A stretch of DNA of 64,000 bases from Enterobacter kobei (GTDB taxonomy: Bacteria > Pseudomonadota > Gammaproteobacteria > Enterobacterales > Enterobacteriaceae), in contig NZ_AP024590.1 in NCBI RefSeq assembly GCF_018323985.1, positions 1,054,001-1,118,000 on the forward strand, read 5' to 3'. This document shows positions 26,359 through 34,252 of the stretch, piece by piece. Made by a program: the position numbers and the translations under genes. A model generated the notes under the pieces. It searched no databases and had not been told where the DNA came from. It was given only the letters and a program-made list of their open reading frames with translations. Position 1 is the stretch's first letter. Each line of letters begins with the position of its first letter.

Positions 26359-27882
26359 ATGCGTTTTTCCGTGGAGGCGCTGGCGAAAATCGCCATTGAA
26401 CTGCAAAGCGATATCGGTCATCAGGATCGCTTTTCCCGGCTGATCGCCACGCTGCGCCAGGTGTTGGGTTGCGACGCCTCGGCGCTGCTGCGCTATGAGG
26501 CGCACCAGTTTATTCCGCTGGCCATCGACGGGCTGGCGCAGGATGTGCTGGGGCGACGCTTTTCCCTTGCCGGACACCCACGCCTGGAGGCGATTGCCCG
26601 CGCCGGGGATGTGGTGCGCTTTCCCGCAGACAGCGATCTGCCCGATCCCTACGATGGCTTGATCCCCGGTCAGGAGAGCCTGAAAGTGCACGCCTGTCTG
26701 GGCCTGCCGCTGTTTGCCGGGCAGAAGCTGATTGGCGCGTTGACCCTTGACGGCATGGAGCCGGATCAGTTCGACGGCTTCAGCGACGAGGCTTTGCGTT
26801 TGATCGCTGCGCTGGTGGCCGGGGCGCTGAATAACGCACTGCTGATAGCCCAGCTGGAAAGTCAGAACGTGCTGCCTGCCGGTGAGAGCAACTTCACGCC
26901 GGAGCGCGGGCAGGAGATGATCGGCCTTGCCCCGGCGATGCAGCAGCTGAAAAAAGAGATCGATATTGTGGCCGCCTCGGATCTCAACGTGCTGATCAGC
27001 GGCGAAACCGGCACTGGCAAAGAGCTGGTAGCGAAAGCGATCCACAGCGGATCGCCACGGGCAGTGAATGCGCTGGTCTATTTAAACTGCGCGGCGCTAC
27101 CGGAAAGCGTCGCCGAAAGCGAACTGTTCGGCCATGTGAAAGGGGCCTTTACCGGCGCGATCAGCAACCGCAGCGGTAAGTTTGAAATGGCCGATAACGG
27201 CACGCTGTTCCTCGATGAGATCGGCGAGCTGTCGCTGGCGTTACAGGCCAAGCTGCTGCGCGTATTGCAGTACGGCGATATTCAGCGTGTCGGGGATGAT
27301 CGCAGTTTGCGGGTGGATGTGCGGGTGCTGGCCGCCACGAATCGCGATCTGCGTGAAGAAGTGCTGGCGGGGCGGTTTCGCGCCGATCTATTTCACCGCC
27401 TGAGCGTCTTTCCGCTATTTGTGCCGCCGCTGCGGGAGCGGGGCGAGGACGTGATCCTGCTGGCGGGCTATTTCTGCGAGCAGTGCCGGATGCGGCTGGG
27501 GCTGACGCAGGTGGTGCTAAGCCCCGGCGCGCGGGCACAGCTGCTGGCTTACGGCTGGCCCGGCAACGTGCGCGAGCTGGAACATGCCATTCATCGGGCG
27601 GTGGTGCTGGCGCGGGCGACGCGGGCAGGACAGGAGGTGGTGCTGGAAGCACATCACTTTGCTTTCAGCGATGAGGCCGCGCCTGCAACTCTGCCCGCAA
27701 TCAGCGTGCCGGTGAACGAGGCCGCGCTGAACCTGCGTACGGCAACGGAGGATTTTCAGCGCCAGCTGATTGAGAATGCCCTGCGTGCTCACGACCATAA
27801 CTGGGCGGCAAGCGCGCGGGCGCTGGAGATGGACGTCGCCAACCTGCACCGGCTGGCGAAGCGTCTGGGGCTGAAGGGCTAG
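26359..27882 (+). CDS. norR: NorR, nitric-oxide-sensing sigma-54 activator
   Basis: NorR binds NO at a mononuclear iron in its GAF domain and activates norVW. The 507 residues (E. coli 504) comprise a GAF domain (about 1-180), a AAA+ domain with GETGTGKE and GHVKGAFTGAISNRSG, and a C-terminal HTH (NWAASARALEMDVANLHRLA). The start at 26359 is used because it gives the family N-terminus RFSVEALAKIAIELQ after GAGG; an upstream in-frame ATG at 26275 would run through the NorR sites. Its TAG overlaps the gutQ stop. Confidence 0.96.
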   Translation: MRFSVEALAKIAIELQSDIGHQDRFSRLIATLRQVLGCDASALLRYEAHQFIPLAIDGLAQDVLGRRFSLAGHPRLEAIARAGDVVRFPADSDLPDPYDGLIPGQESLKVHACLGLPLFAGQKLIGALTLDGMEPDQFDGFSDEALRLIAALVAGALNNALLIAQLESQNVLPAGESNFTPERGQEMIGLAPAMQQLKKEIDIVAASDLNVLISGETGTGKELVAKAIHSGSPRAVNALVYLNCAALPESVAESELFGHVKGAFTGAISNRSGKFEMADNGTLFLDEIGELSLALQAKLLRVLQYGDIQRVGDDRSLRVDVRVLAATNRDLREEVLAGRFRADLFHRLSVFPLFVPPLRERGEDVILLAGYFCEQCRMRLGLTQVVLSPGARAQLLAYGWPGNVRELEHAIHRAVVLARATRAGQEVVLEAHHFAFSDEAAPATLPAISVPVNEAALNLRTATEDFQRQLIENALRAHDHNWAASARALEMDVANLHRLAKRLGLKG

Positions 27883-28844
27883 AGAATGCCCGCCTGGTAG
27901 AAGTCCTGTAAGTTAATCGCGCCGGTGAGCACGCCGTTTTCATCCACGACCGGGGCGGCGGCGATTTTACGCTTCATCAGGATCTCTTTGGCATCAATGG
28001 CGCGGCTCTGCGCCTGTAGCGTGACGCCGCCCGGCGTCATGGCGTCACGTACCGCGGCGTCCAGCGTGCCGCCGCCCACCAGCCAGCGGCGCAGGTCGCC
28101 ATCGGTAAACACCCCCTGAACTTTCTGCGCGCTGTCGCACACCGCCACCAGTCCCAGCCCGGTGCGGCTCAACTCAAGCATGGCGTCCATCACGCTGGTA
28201 TCAAGTTGCACCTGTGGCAGAGCGTCGTCGGTACGTATCAGGTGATGCACCTTATTAAGCAGTCGTGCGCCCAGCGCCCCCGCCGGATGCGAGCGGGCGA
28301 AATCCTCTTCGTTAAAACCGCGCGCCTGCATCACCGCCATCGCCAGCGCATCGCCCATCATCAGCGTATTAACGGTGCTGGAGGTCGGCGCAAGGTGCAT
28401 CGGGCAGGCCTCACGCTCCACCGAAATATCCAGCCAGGCTTTGGCGGCCAGCGCCAGCGGGGAGCGGGATTTACCGGTCATCGCCAGCAGCGCGACGCCT
28501 TTTTCTTCCAGCCGCGGAATGATCAGATCCAGCTCTTTTGCGGTACCGGAATAGGAGATAAACAGCAGCAGGTCGCGGCTTTCAATCATGCCCAGGTCGC
28601 CGTGCAGCGCTTCCGCCGGGTGCACAAAAAACGCCGGGGTACCGGTACTGGCGAGGGTGGCGGCAATCTTTTTACCAATATGCCCGGATTTACCGATGCC
28701 GGAGACAATCACTTTACCTTCACAGTGCAGAATGGCGCTGGCGACGCGGACGAAGTCATCCCCCAGGCGTTCCGGCAGACGGCTCGCTTCCTGTAATTCC
28801 AGCAACAGGGTCTGACGGGCGGTATTTAACAGCTGTTCACTCAT
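27879..28844 (-). CDS. gutQ: GutQ, arabinose 5-phosphate isomerase
   Basis: GutQ interconverts ribulose 5-phosphate and arabinose 5-phosphate, a KdsD paralogue tied to sorbitol use. The 321 residues contain a SIS domain (VSGIGKSGHIGKKIAATLASTG and the HGDLGM region) and two CBS repeats in the C-terminal third. MSEQLLNTARQ at 28844 matches the E. coli start better than the upstream Met at 28859. The start overlaps the srlR stop by 8 bases. The stop is shared in a CTAG palindrome with norR. Confidence 0.95.
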   Translation of the reverse strand: MSEQLLNTARQTLLLELQEASRLPERLGDDFVRVASAILHCEGKVIVSGIGKSGHIGKKIAATLASTGTPAFFVHPAEALHGDLGMIESRDLLLFISYSGTAKELDLIIPRLEEKGVALLAMTGKSRSPLALAAKAWLDISVEREACPMHLAPTSSTVNTLMMGDALAMAVMQARGFNEEDFARSHPAGALGARLLNKVHHLIRTDDALPQVQLDTSVMDAMLELSRTGLGLVAVCDSAQKVQGVFTDGDLRRWLVGGGTLDAAVRDAMTPGGVTLQAQSRAIDAKEILMKRKIAAAPVVDENGVLTGAINLQDFYQAGIL

Positions 28845-29610
28845 GAATCTCTCCGGCAATAATCACGTCGATTCCTTTGTCTTCTAATGCCGCGCGGAAT
28901 TCATCAGAAATCCCCGCGTCGGTGATCAGTTTGTCCACGCTCTCCAGGCTACAGACGATATTCGGGCTTTTGCGACCAAACTTTGATGAGTCGGCCATCA
29001 GGATCACTTCCCTGGCCGCGTTACACATGGCTTTGCTGACGGTGAATACTTCGTTAAAGGTGGTGACGCCCGCACTGAGATCGATGCCATCGGTTCCCAT
29101 AAACAGCTTATCGAAGCTGAAATGTTCAAAAGCGTTCTCCGCCAGTTGACCGTGGAAGGAGGCGGATTTTTTACGGAAGGTGCCGCCCGGCATCAAAATA
29201 GTCTGCTCGTTGTCCAGCTCTGACAGGGCGTTAACGATGTGCAGGCTGTTGGTCATCACCGTGATGTTATTGAAATGGCTGAGCAGGGGCACCATTTGCA
29301 GCACCGTACTGCCTGCGTCGAGGATCAGCGAATCACCATCGTGAATAAATCCCACCGCCGTTTCGGCAATGCGCGCTTTCTGAGTGGTGTTGATCAGCGC
29401 TTTATGATCGATAGGGGGATCCGCATCGTCTTTGTTCAGCACGACGCCGCCATAGGTGCGGATCACGGTACCGGCATGTTCGAGGATCACCAGATCTTTG
29501 CGGATGGTGGTGCCGGTGGTATCAAACTGCTGCGCCAGTTCATCGACCGAACATTTACCCCGCTGATGCAGATGTTCGAGAATAGCGGCCTGGCGCTGAC
29601 GTGGTTTCAT
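28837..29610 (-). CDS. srlR: SrlR, DeoR-family repressor of the sorbitol operon
   Basis: SrlR (GutR) represses srl transcription in the absence of sorbitol. The 257 residues have the DeoR N-terminus MKPRQRQAAILEHLHQRGK with an HTH, and a sugar-phosphate sensing domain with DAGSTVLQMVPLL and MGTDGIDLSAGVTTFNE. It lies downstream of gutM but is now separated from it by the inserted cassette. A GCGAAAT/ATTTCGC palindrome lies 24 bases upstream. Confidence 0.95.
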   Translation of the reverse strand: MKPRQRQAAILEHLHQRGKCSVDELAQQFDTTGTTIRKDLVILEHAGTVIRTYGGVVLNKDDADPPIDHKALINTTQKARIAETAVGFIHDGDSLILDAGSTVLQMVPLLSHFNNITVMTNSLHIVNALSELDNEQTILMPGGTFRKKSASFHGQLAENAFEHFSFDKLFMGTDGIDLSAGVTTFNEVFTVSKAMCNAAREVILMADSSKFGRKSPNIVCSLESVDKLITDAGISDEFRAALEDKGIDVIIAGEIHE

Positions 29611-29633
29611 AAGCGTGGATCCTGCGTGAAAGT

Positions 29634-29651
29634 GCGAAATGATAATTTCGC
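29634..29651. promoter_or_regulatory. Palindrome upstream of srlR, possible operator
   Basis: GCGAAAT-GATA-ATTTCGC is a perfect 7-bp inverted repeat 24 bases from the srlR start. Its right arm is the left edge of the 113-bp direct repeat. SrlR autoregulation is an inference. Confidence 0.45.
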
Positions 29652-29758
29652 AAGCTAAAAGCGTTCACAACGAAATTACCCATGTTTCATTTTAAGCGCT
29701 AATGATAGAGCATTCTGACAGCGCGGATCATGGGGAAAGATCACATCAGGGTGTAATT
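29646..29758. repeat. 113-bp perfect direct repeat, left copy, with the gutM 3' end as a remnant
   Basis: This stretch is identical to 30815-30927. It contains the last 26 or so codons of gutM on the minus strand (ending KMKHG and TAA) plus 31 bases of the ancestral gutM-srlR gap. Together the copies bracket a 1056-bp insert; deleting one copy plus the insert would restore the ordinary gutM-srlR junction. Confidence 0.95.
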
Positions 29759-29841
29759 TCTGCAATTTTGTCAGCGGTACGTGTAGCGTGGCTACTGAGC
29801 TGGTGGGTCTACTACCCCCATCAGCGGAACCTTTGTATTGA

Positions 29842-30288
29842 CTACTTATTGTTGAGGTTGCGAGAAAAATTTACATTTGCGACGGACTGCACTTTCCAGA
29901 TGTCCTTTTCCTTCACCATGCAATCAATGACGATATGATCCTGCTTCTTTCCAAAAGCAATATAGACATTAACGCACACGGGATCGGTATCACCTGCAAT
30001 AGCAGAGACATTTTGTGGCCAGTCATCACCTATATCCTGAGCTTTCAGGAATAAATCTGCTTCGTAGAACTCTTCATCATCATAAGCGGGATCTTGAGTA
30101 CGCCTTAGCTTTTGCAGCGTTTCAGTTGTTACATAATTATCAATTTTCTGGTCATCATTAACGGGGGATTTATCCTGAGCAATCTGATTAACATACCAGC
30201 TATTAAAATTTACAGCCTGTGTGACGGGATCGTTAGAATTTGCTATAGCCGAAGATGACATAAGAGCCAGGAGCAGTAATTTTTTCAT
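29842..30288 (-). CDS. Secreted DUF3828-like protein, putative immunity partner of the amidase
   Basis: The 148-residue protein begins with a signal peptide, MKKLLLLALMSSSAIANS, so it should act in the periplasm. The mature part resembles DUF3828-type proteins (NFNSWYVNQIAQDKSPV, YEADLFLKAQDIGDDWP, VKEKDIWKVQSV), recognised from pattern only. It begins 1 base after the stop of the upstream amidase-like gene, the order and compartment expected of an immunity protein against a peptidoglycan hydrolase. Codon usage is more AT-rich than in the flanking srl genes. Function is inferred. Confidence 0.6.
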   Translation of the reverse strand: MKKLLLLALMSSSAIANSNDPVTQAVNFNSWYVNQIAQDKSPVNDDQKIDNYVTTETLQKLRRTQDPAYDDEEFYEADLFLKAQDIGDDWPQNVSAIAGDTDPVCVNVYIAFGKKQDHIVIDCMVKEKDIWKVQSVANVNFSRNLNNK

Positions 30289-30289
30289 A

Positions 30290-30652
30290 TTAGTAATGCC
30301 TGTAAATTGTTATTTTTGGTTGCAGTTCCCTGTAGCGTGGTCCTGGGTACAGACTGCGCTGAACGAAATCCGAATACCATGTTCCTGAACCATCATAAAT
30401 ACAGGCGTGTCCATACTGATGGGCCCCGGGCAATGCGTCAATTATCGCAACATCACCTTCAATCGCTGTGCCATAAACTTTAGTAAAGCCAGCCCTCTCA
30501 AGGGCGCGTCCAAAATCTTTGGCGTCTGCACCTTCAATTTTTACGCCGCCTGCGCGAATGGCAGCGGCAACTGCCCGTGCACAATGCCCGCCACTTTTTT
30601 GATGCGCATGTCTGCGGGCGTAAGAAACAGCTTCATACTTATTCCATGACAT
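30290..30652 (-). CDS. Small NlpC/P60- or CHAP-like peptidoglycan amidase, putative antibacterial effector
   Basis: The 120-residue protein has a cysteine-hydrolase layout: SGGHCARAVAAAI with Cys24 at a helix start, GDVAIID at 66-72, and YGHACIYDG with His82, then SDFVQRSLYPGPRYR. Cys24 and His82 would be the catalytic pair. There is no signal peptide, as for type VI amidase effectors or phage endopeptidases. With the exported partner immediately downstream it looks like an effector/immunity pair. Family membership (Tae-like or other) cannot be settled by eye. It lies on the srl-operon strand behind a 162-base AT-rich leader (30653-30814). Confidence 0.6.
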   Translation of the reverse strand: MSWNKYEAVSYARRHAHQKSGGHCARAVAAAIRAGGVKIEGADAKDFGRALERAGFTKVYGTAIEGDVAIIDALPGAHQYGHACIYDGSGTWYSDFVQRSLYPGPRYRELQPKITIYRHY

Positions 30653-30814
30653 ATCGTTTATTCCTTTCCAGAGAAAGCAGAAGGACGATACGCTTTATTT
30701 ATTTGATTGTTTGTAATTTACAGAAAATATAAATTAACAGATATCGGAGATAGATATAATTTATATTAAAATATTCATTAGCTTTATATGACACCACGTT
30801 TCATTGCGACATTC

Positions 30815-30927
30815 TTTCGCAAGCTAAAAGCGTTCACAACGAAATTACCCATGTTTCATTTTAAGCGCTAATGATAGAGCATTCTGACAGCGCGGATCAT
30901 GGGGAAAGATCACATCAGGGTGTAATT
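30815..30927. repeat. 113-bp perfect direct repeat, right copy (3' end of intact gutM)
   Basis: Identical to 29646-29758, base for base. This copy supplies the functional 3' end and stop codon of gutM (30845). Sequence diverges abruptly on both sides of the repeat, marking the insertion junction at 30814/30815. Confidence 0.95.
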
Positions 30928-31204
30928 CATCAAGATGTTTGCCGGTGAGCGCGGCAATTTTTAACGGTCTGGTGAAGACCGTTAGTCCTTTCATCAATAA
31001 GCTGTCCGTCACACGCAGCTGCTCATCCAGTGCAACGGCGATGATCACGCGGGGCTGGAAGCGCCCACCCGCGCGTCCGACACCGACCCGGCCACGCTGG
31101 CACAACTGCTCAAAGGCGCGGTTAAACTGGCGGATCTGCCAGCCGCCCAGTGCCAGCTGGACGATCCAGGCGAGGGCGGCGAGGGTGATGAGTGTCGTTA
31201 CCAT
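30845..31204 (-). CDS. gutM: GutM, sorbitol operon activator
   Basis: GutM (SrlM) activates srl transcription in E. coli. The 119-residue protein is full length, with an N-terminal hydrophobic segment (TLITLAALAWIVQLALGGW) then a basic region, ending LKMKHG. The last 26 or so codons lie in the right-hand 113-bp repeat, so the reading frame survives the adjacent insertion. It follows srlD after a 93-base gap holding REP-like palindromes. Confidence 0.93.
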   Translation of the reverse strand: MVTTLITLAALAWIVQLALGGWQIRQFNRAFEQLCQRGRVGVGRAGGRFQPRVIIAVALDEQLRVTDSLLMKGLTVFTRPLKIAALTGKHLDELHPDVIFPHDPRCQNALSLALKMKHG

Positions 31205-31219
31205 AATGACTCCTTAATT

Positions 31220-31291
31220 GCCGGGTGGCGGCTACGATTTTATCCCTTTCATGCCGGGAGGTAGCCCCGGTAAGCGCAGCGCCACCGGGGA
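31220..31291. repeat. REP-like palindromes between srlD and gutM
   Basis: GCCGGGTGGCGGCTAC and GGTAGCCCCGGTAAGC...GCGCCACCGGGG form REP-type inverted units inside the operon, a common place for mRNA-stabilising repeats. Confidence 0.65.
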
Positions 31292-31297
31292 ATGAAC

Positions 31298-32077
31298 TCA
31301 GAACATCACCTGACCGCCGGTGATATTTATCGACTGCCCGGTGCAGTAAGAGGCTTTCGGGCTGGCGTAAAACAGCAGCAGATTGAGCACATCCTGATAA
31401 TCGCAACCGCGCCTGAGCGGGACCTTATCTATATAGTGCTGCTCCACGTTTTCGGCGGGAATGCCGAGCTTGCTGGCATATTGCGGGATCAACGACTGGA
31501 ACATCGGTGATTTCAGCAGGTTGCCGAGCATCAGCGAATGCACGGTAATGCCGTATTCCGCCAGATCCAGCGCCAGTGACTGGGTCAGCCCCACGCCGCC
31601 AAACTTGGCGGCGCTGTAGCCCGAGTTGTGCTTGCTGCCCACTTTGCCGGATTTCGAGTTGATCTGGATGATGCGTCCGGCGATGCCGTCGCGGATCATC
31701 AGGCGCGAAAACTCCCGGGCGCAGAGGAAATAACCCACCAGATTTACCTGCAATGAGCGATCAAAATCCCCCAGTTCGACGTCGCTGATAAACGCTGCTT
31801 TGGCGATCCCCGCGCTGTACACCAGCAAATCCACGCGACCAAAAATCTCGTCTACGCCTCTTGAGAGTGCCAGCACGCTCTGTTCGCTGGTGGCATCGGC
31901 CCCGAAACCATACGCCTTACCTTCGCCGAACTCGGCATTGATCTGCTGTGCGATGCTGGCGGCTTTATCACTCTGAATGTCCACCACAGCAACGCGATAA
32001 CCCTCTGCGGCCAGCCCACGGCACAGGAACGCCCCTAAGGTTTGTCCTCCGCCAATGACAACGGCAACCTGATCCAT
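31298..32077 (-). CDS. srlD: SrlD, sorbitol-6-phosphate 2-dehydrogenase
   Basis: SrlD oxidises glucitol 6-phosphate to fructose 6-phosphate with NAD+. It is a 259-residue short-chain dehydrogenase with the nucleotide motif VVIGGGQTLGAFL and catalytic Ser...YSAAK (GSKHNSGYSAAKFGG). It ends with the usual TGGQVMF. The ATG at 32077 gives MDQVAVVIGG with E. coli length; the frame extends upstream without support. Confidence 0.96.
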   Translation of the reverse strand: MDQVAVVIGGGQTLGAFLCRGLAAEGYRVAVVDIQSDKAASIAQQINAEFGEGKAYGFGADATSEQSVLALSRGVDEIFGRVDLLVYSAGIAKAAFISDVELGDFDRSLQVNLVGYFLCAREFSRLMIRDGIAGRIIQINSKSGKVGSKHNSGYSAAKFGGVGLTQSLALDLAEYGITVHSLMLGNLLKSPMFQSLIPQYASKLGIPAENVEQHYIDKVPLRRGCDYQDVLNLLLFYASPKASYCTGQSINITGGQVMF

Positions 32078-32091
32078 ACTTTTCTCCTCAA

Positions 32092-32454
32092 CTACGCAGT
32101 AAATTTTAAGATGCAACCCGGCTGGATCGCCGAGGGTACCGGCCCGGCGACGTGTACCGTACCGGGATATTCCGCCTCACGTTCCCCGTCAAACCGCAGG
32201 GTGATATGGCCCAGCTCGCGCAGGTTTGCTTCGGCCACCGCGCCCACGGCGGTCACGGGATAGCGCTGCGCGCCCAGCTCGAACACCGCGCCGGGTTGCA
32301 GGCTGCCGTGCATGTCGCCGTGGCAATGAATGAAACAGAAGGCCTGAATGTCGGCAGGCGCACCCTCGCGAAAGGTGATCAGCATCTGCTCGTCCAGCGC
32401 CTCTGCTGCACTGTCGCCGATATGGGTGATGGTGGTCTGGTAGATCACGGACAT
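32092..32454 (-). CDS. srlB: SrlB, sorbitol PTS EIIA component
   Basis: SrlB receives phosphate from HPr and passes it to the IIB domain of SrlE. The 120 residues (E. coli 123) begin MSVIYQTTITHIGDSA and contain the phospho-His region FIHCHGDMHG. It lies between srlE and srlD with 13-14 base gaps. The open frame upstream overlaps srlE and is not used. Confidence 0.94.
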   Translation of the reverse strand: MSVIYQTTITHIGDSAAEALDEQMLITFREGAPADIQAFCFIHCHGDMHGSLQPGAVFELGAQRYPVTAVGAVAEANLRELGHITLRFDGEREAEYPGTVHVAGPVPSAIQPGCILKFTA

Positions 32455-32467
32455 CGTGTATGACCTC

Positions 32468-33421
32468 TTATTGATAGATGAAACCTGAAGCAAACCAGGC
32501 GATGAGCACGGTGGGCGCACCGGTAAGAAAGCGGCTGACCAGCACGGAAGGGACGCCGACGCGTACCGTGTCCTGGCGCGCTTCCGCCAGCGACAGGCCG
32601 ACCGGAATGAAGTCGCACGCCGCCTGGGCGTTAATTGCGAATAGGGCGGGCAGGGCCAGATGCGGCGGGATGTGCCCGAGGCCAATCTGCACGCCGATCA
32701 ATACGCCAATCACCTGCGCGATCACCGCACCGGGACCGAGGAACGGTGACAGCAGCGGGAAAGAGCAGATCAACGCCAGCGTGACCAGTCCCAGCGGCTG
32801 GCTGGCGAGCGGAGCCAGACCGTGGGCGATCCAGTCCCCGAGCCCCGACGCCATGATGATGCCGATCAGCGCCGCCACGAACGCCATAAATGGCAGGATA
32901 GTTTTCAGCACCGTATCAATGGTGTCGCGCCCGGCCTGAAACAGCACTGCCACTGCCGAGCCCATCCCCATACCGACCTTCGCCAGCAGGCCGTCGCTCT
33001 GCTCGGTGATCTTCTTGCTGGTGTCATAATCCCGCGGCGCGGGATTTGGCGTCGTCGCCTGCTCGTGGCGGATGTTCTCCACTTTGACGCCGGAGACGTA
33101 AATGTCCTCGGTGATGTATTGCGCCAGCGGGCCGGACTTGCCGGTGGCGTGGATATTCACCGTCGGGATACGGCGTTTCGGGTAGATCCCGCAGCGCAGC
33201 GTGCCGCCGCAGTCGATCACCGCCACGCCGATCTCGTCTTCCGGCGGTTCACCCTCCTTGAAACCGTCCACCGCCTGCCAGCCGGTGAGCTGCGCCAGCG
33301 TATCGACGATCGCCGGGCGCGTTCCGGCGGTGATATAGACGATTTTTTTCGGCGTGGTGGTATCAATCATCAGCGGACCGCCCCAGCCGCCGGTGCCTTT
33401 TTCAATCACAATGCGCGTCAT
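32468..33421 (-). CDS. srlE: SrlE, sorbitol PTS EIIBC component
   Basis: SrlE carries the IIB domain and part of the membrane channel for glucitol uptake. The 317 residues (E. coli 319) contain the IIB segment with the phospho-Cys in IDCGGTLRCGIYPK, a linker, then hydrophobic IIC segments (LLAKVGMGMGSAVAVLFQ to the end). Its start overlaps the srlA stop by 4 bases. Confidence 0.95.
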   Translation of the reverse strand: MTRIVIEKGTGGWGGPLMIDTTTPKKIVYITAGTRPAIVDTLAQLTGWQAVDGFKEGEPPEDEIGVAVIDCGGTLRCGIYPKRRIPTVNIHATGKSGPLAQYITEDIYVSGVKVENIRHEQATTPNPAPRDYDTSKKITEQSDGLLAKVGMGMGSAVAVLFQAGRDTIDTVLKTILPFMAFVAALIGIIMASGLGDWIAHGLAPLASQPLGLVTLALICSFPLLSPFLGPGAVIAQVIGVLIGVQIGLGHIPPHLALPALFAINAQAACDFIPVGLSLAEARQDTVRVGVPSVLVSRFLTGAPTVLIAWFASGFIYQ

Positions 33422-33981
33422 GATGTTGCTCCTGCCAGGCGGACGGTTTGCTCCAGTTGAATACCCATTTTCTTCTCAAAAATGGCGGTGGTGAGGTCAG
33501 TGACCCAGCCGCGAAAGAAGTTGGTGACGAGGCCGACCAGCAGGTAGCTCACCGCCAGTGGACCGAGGGGGAGACCCAGCGTGGTAAGACCGCTGGCGAT
33601 ACCCAGATAGACAAACAGCTCGCCGGGGTTGATGTGCGGGAACAGGCCGTTCATTGAGTGGCAGCTATAGGACGCGGCGGCGTAGTAGCTCGGTTTATAT
33701 TTTTCCGGCATAAAACGGCCAAGGCTGAGCGTCATCGGATTGCAGAATACAAAGGTGCCGACCAGCGGCAACAGCAGATAACGCGTTACGGGATTACCGG
33801 CGCAACGCTGTGCCAGCTTTTCGATACGTTGCTGACCGATAAAGTTAATCAGCGCGTTCATGATCACCAGCAAACTGATCAGCAACGGCAAAATGCCCGT
33901 CACCATGCTGGTAAATACCTCGCCACCTTTCTGAAACAGCCCGATAAACCACTCGGCACCGTGCGTGATGGTTTCGATCAT
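33418..33981 (-). CDS. srlA: SrlA, sorbitol PTS EIIC component
   Basis: SrlA is the membrane subunit of the glucitol PTS. The 187 residues match E. coli SrlA from MIETITHGAEWFIGLFQKGG and include several membrane segments and YYAAASYSCHSMNGLFPHIN. An upstream in-frame Met at 34029 lacks similarity; 33981 follows a GGAGGAGAG ribosome site. It is the first gene of srlAEBD-gutM and is divergent from mltB. Confidence 0.95.
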   Translation of the reverse strand: MIETITHGAEWFIGLFQKGGEVFTSMVTGILPLLISLLVIMNALINFIGQQRIEKLAQRCAGNPVTRYLLLPLVGTFVFCNPMTLSLGRFMPEKYKPSYYAAASYSCHSMNGLFPHINPGELFVYLGIASGLTTLGLPLGPLAVSYLLVGLVTNFFRGWVTDLTTAIFEKKMGIQLEQTVRLAGATS

Positions 33982-34252
33982 TTCTCTCTCCTCCAGGGTT
34001 GGGTCTTTTGTGGCGCTAATAATAATCACTTTGAAAGGTTTAAAAGTGTTAAACAGATCTCATTGTGAAAGATAAATTAATCAAAATGAAAGATTTTGCG
34101 AGATGGAGGGGGTTTTAACGTTCATTTTGCAAGGTTTTAACGTGCGGAAGGATTATGTTGCCTGGACTTCTCTTTGCCGCTTCCTTGTGAAGAGGAAGAT
34201 GCTTTACCATAATTCCCTCTCGCCGAATTCGTTATGTTTATATGGATGCCCC
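33982..34252. promoter_or_regulatory. srlA-mltB divergent control region
   Basis: No gene is visible. Repeated short motifs TTTGAAAGG, TGTGAAAGAT, ATGAAAGATTTTG and TTCATTTTGCAAGG occur in 34030-34135, near where srl regulators bind in E. coli. Individual operators cannot be assigned by eye. Confidence 0.4.

Noticed and set aside
29646..30927. IS element or transposon as the source of the 113-bp repeats
   Set aside because: No transposase, terminal inverted repeats or integrase occurs in the insert, and target-site duplications by IS elements are only a few to about 14 bases.
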